From Lasiosphaeria ovina (Eukaryota; Ascomycota; Sordariomycetes; Sordariales; Lasiosphaeriaceae), in contig JAULSN010000003.1 in NCBI GenBank assembly GCA_033439765.1, positions 5,642,001 to 5,706,000 of the forward strand: a stretch of DNA of 64,000 bases, in the 5' to 3' direction. The position numbers were made by a program, and so were the translations under genes. The notes below the pieces were generated by a model. That model was given only the letters and a program-made list of their open reading frames with translations, had not been told where the DNA came from and ran no database searches. Position 1 is the stretch's first letter. Each line of letters begins with the position of its first letter. This document shows, piece by piece, positions 63,318 through 64,000 of the stretch.

Positions 63318-64000
63318 GTGCGGGGCAGCTTCATAGTGGGCGAAATGGCGGCACGGCTCAAAGCCATTGCGGATCGAGGAATAAGCTTCCACAATGACAT
63401 TGATCCCTCAAGATGGCCCGAGGCACACCGAGATACCTTTAACGTTGTCCAACGGCTGAAGTCAACCGTCTATTCAGACTCCGATATAGGGGGGCGAGCC
63501 AATATCCTGTCGTCAAGAGCCCGAGAATGTCAAAACGACAAACTGAATGAGGCCGAGTGGAGGAGTCGTTTGGAAGCATTCATATTCCAGAGGCTGGACG
63601 ATGAATTCCTCTGGTATGTCGTGATTCACTTCCTCACGAAATAATCTTTCTCGCAAAAGCTCTGGGGACGTTGTGCTGACTTGGTTCTTCTCTGCCGCAT
63701 TCTAGCCGTCGTTGTCGAGGGACGTTCTGTGAATGGAAAATCAATGACAATTCTGGTCCGAGTGAAGATTGTGCCGTTGCCTTGTTCGCAGACGAGCAGA
63801 CCAGAGCCATGTGCCAGTGTCACCATGGAAGTGGCCCGTAAGTTGCGCAACCCAATTGACGGCTGCATGGCTTTGATCTGTTCCGTTAATTGCTCACTAC
63901 CTACGTAGGCCACCTGTTAAGTCCAAGCTCTTCGGCTACGCGCAGACGGGGGTTCCGCTTGATGATGACATAGCATCTGCAGTGGAGCGGACGTACGAAG
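63318..64000 (+). pseudogene. PD-(D/E)XK nuclease-like protein fragment (fungal family), right edge cut
   Basis: A frame at 63318-63644 (its first codon, TGCGGGG region, is not a clear ATG) reads LKAIADRGISFHNDIDPSRW, then DTFNVVQRLKSTVYSDSDIG and CQNDKLNEAEWRSRLEAFIF. It resembles the middle of uncharacterised fungal proteins annotated with a PD-(D/E)XK nuclease-like domain, in which a NE(A)xWR block follows a helical part. After 63644 the coding moves to another frame (63681-63908), which may be a splice, a shift or chance, and the sequence ends at 64000. No N-terminal part is visible to the left, where RIP-mutated repeats begin. Either a 5'-truncated remnant or a gene with unseen exons. 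Confidence 0.4.

Overview
The window is from a filamentous ascomycete, most likely a Pezizomycotina species close to the Sordariales (inferred). Coding exons are GC-rich and split by short GT-AG introns of about 40 to 135 nt with CTAAC/CTGAC-like branch sites. There are several HET-domain genes. Large blocks carry the mark of repeat-induced point mutation (RIP): almost no CpA/TpG, an excess of TpA, and codons for Gln and Trp turned into TAG/TAA.

Layout. 1-8524 is a nest of Ty1/copia retrotransposons: a young element with an open gag running off the left edge and 746-bp LTRs, set in an old RIP-mutated copia whose 5' part (7230-8524) lies inverted relative to the rest (1865-6483). Reversing the segment between the two inverted 746-bp LTRs restores the old element and a perfect 5-bp target duplication, so the block looks like an LTR-mediated inversion. 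8525-21200 is accessory sequence: a HET-domain gene, an ankyrin-repeat remnant, a divergent pair of related single-pass membrane proteins of unknown function, an aminoglycoside-phosphotransferase-like gene, a frameshifted prolyl-hydroxylase (TPA1/OFD1-like) pseudogene and one partial unknown gene. 22862-24648 is a cytochrome P450.

25907-33749 is a housekeeping island: a CCCH zinc-finger FG nucleoporin (Nup42/Amo1 type), a CUE-domain protein like Cue3/Rqt3/ASCC2, ribosomal protein uS10 (RPS20), and a gamma-butyrobetaine/trimethyllysine-type dioxygenase. The Cue3-like gene and uS10 are divergent and share a 568-bp promoter. In yeast the ubiquitinated form of uS10 is what the Cue3-containing RQT complex acts on.

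33750-48694 is gene-sparse but holds a secreted GH5 glycosidase, an UNC93-like transporter, a Baeyer-Villiger-type flavin monooxygenase and, divergent from it, an FMN-dependent NtaA/luciferase-like monooxygenase. 48695-51792 has a second intact HET gene and a broken HET gene that ends at a retrotransposon. 51793-57328 is a complete but RIP-destroyed copia element with unmutated 219-bp LTRs. 57329-63240 is RIP-mutated DNA holding a dead SNF2-family helicase and a foldback hairpin. The last 700 bp hold a fragment resembling fungal PD-(D/E)XK nuclease-like proteins. No tRNA, rRNA or CRISPR array was found.

Exon boundaries are predictions from splice motifs, frame continuity and family resemblance. 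No transcript or database evidence was available.
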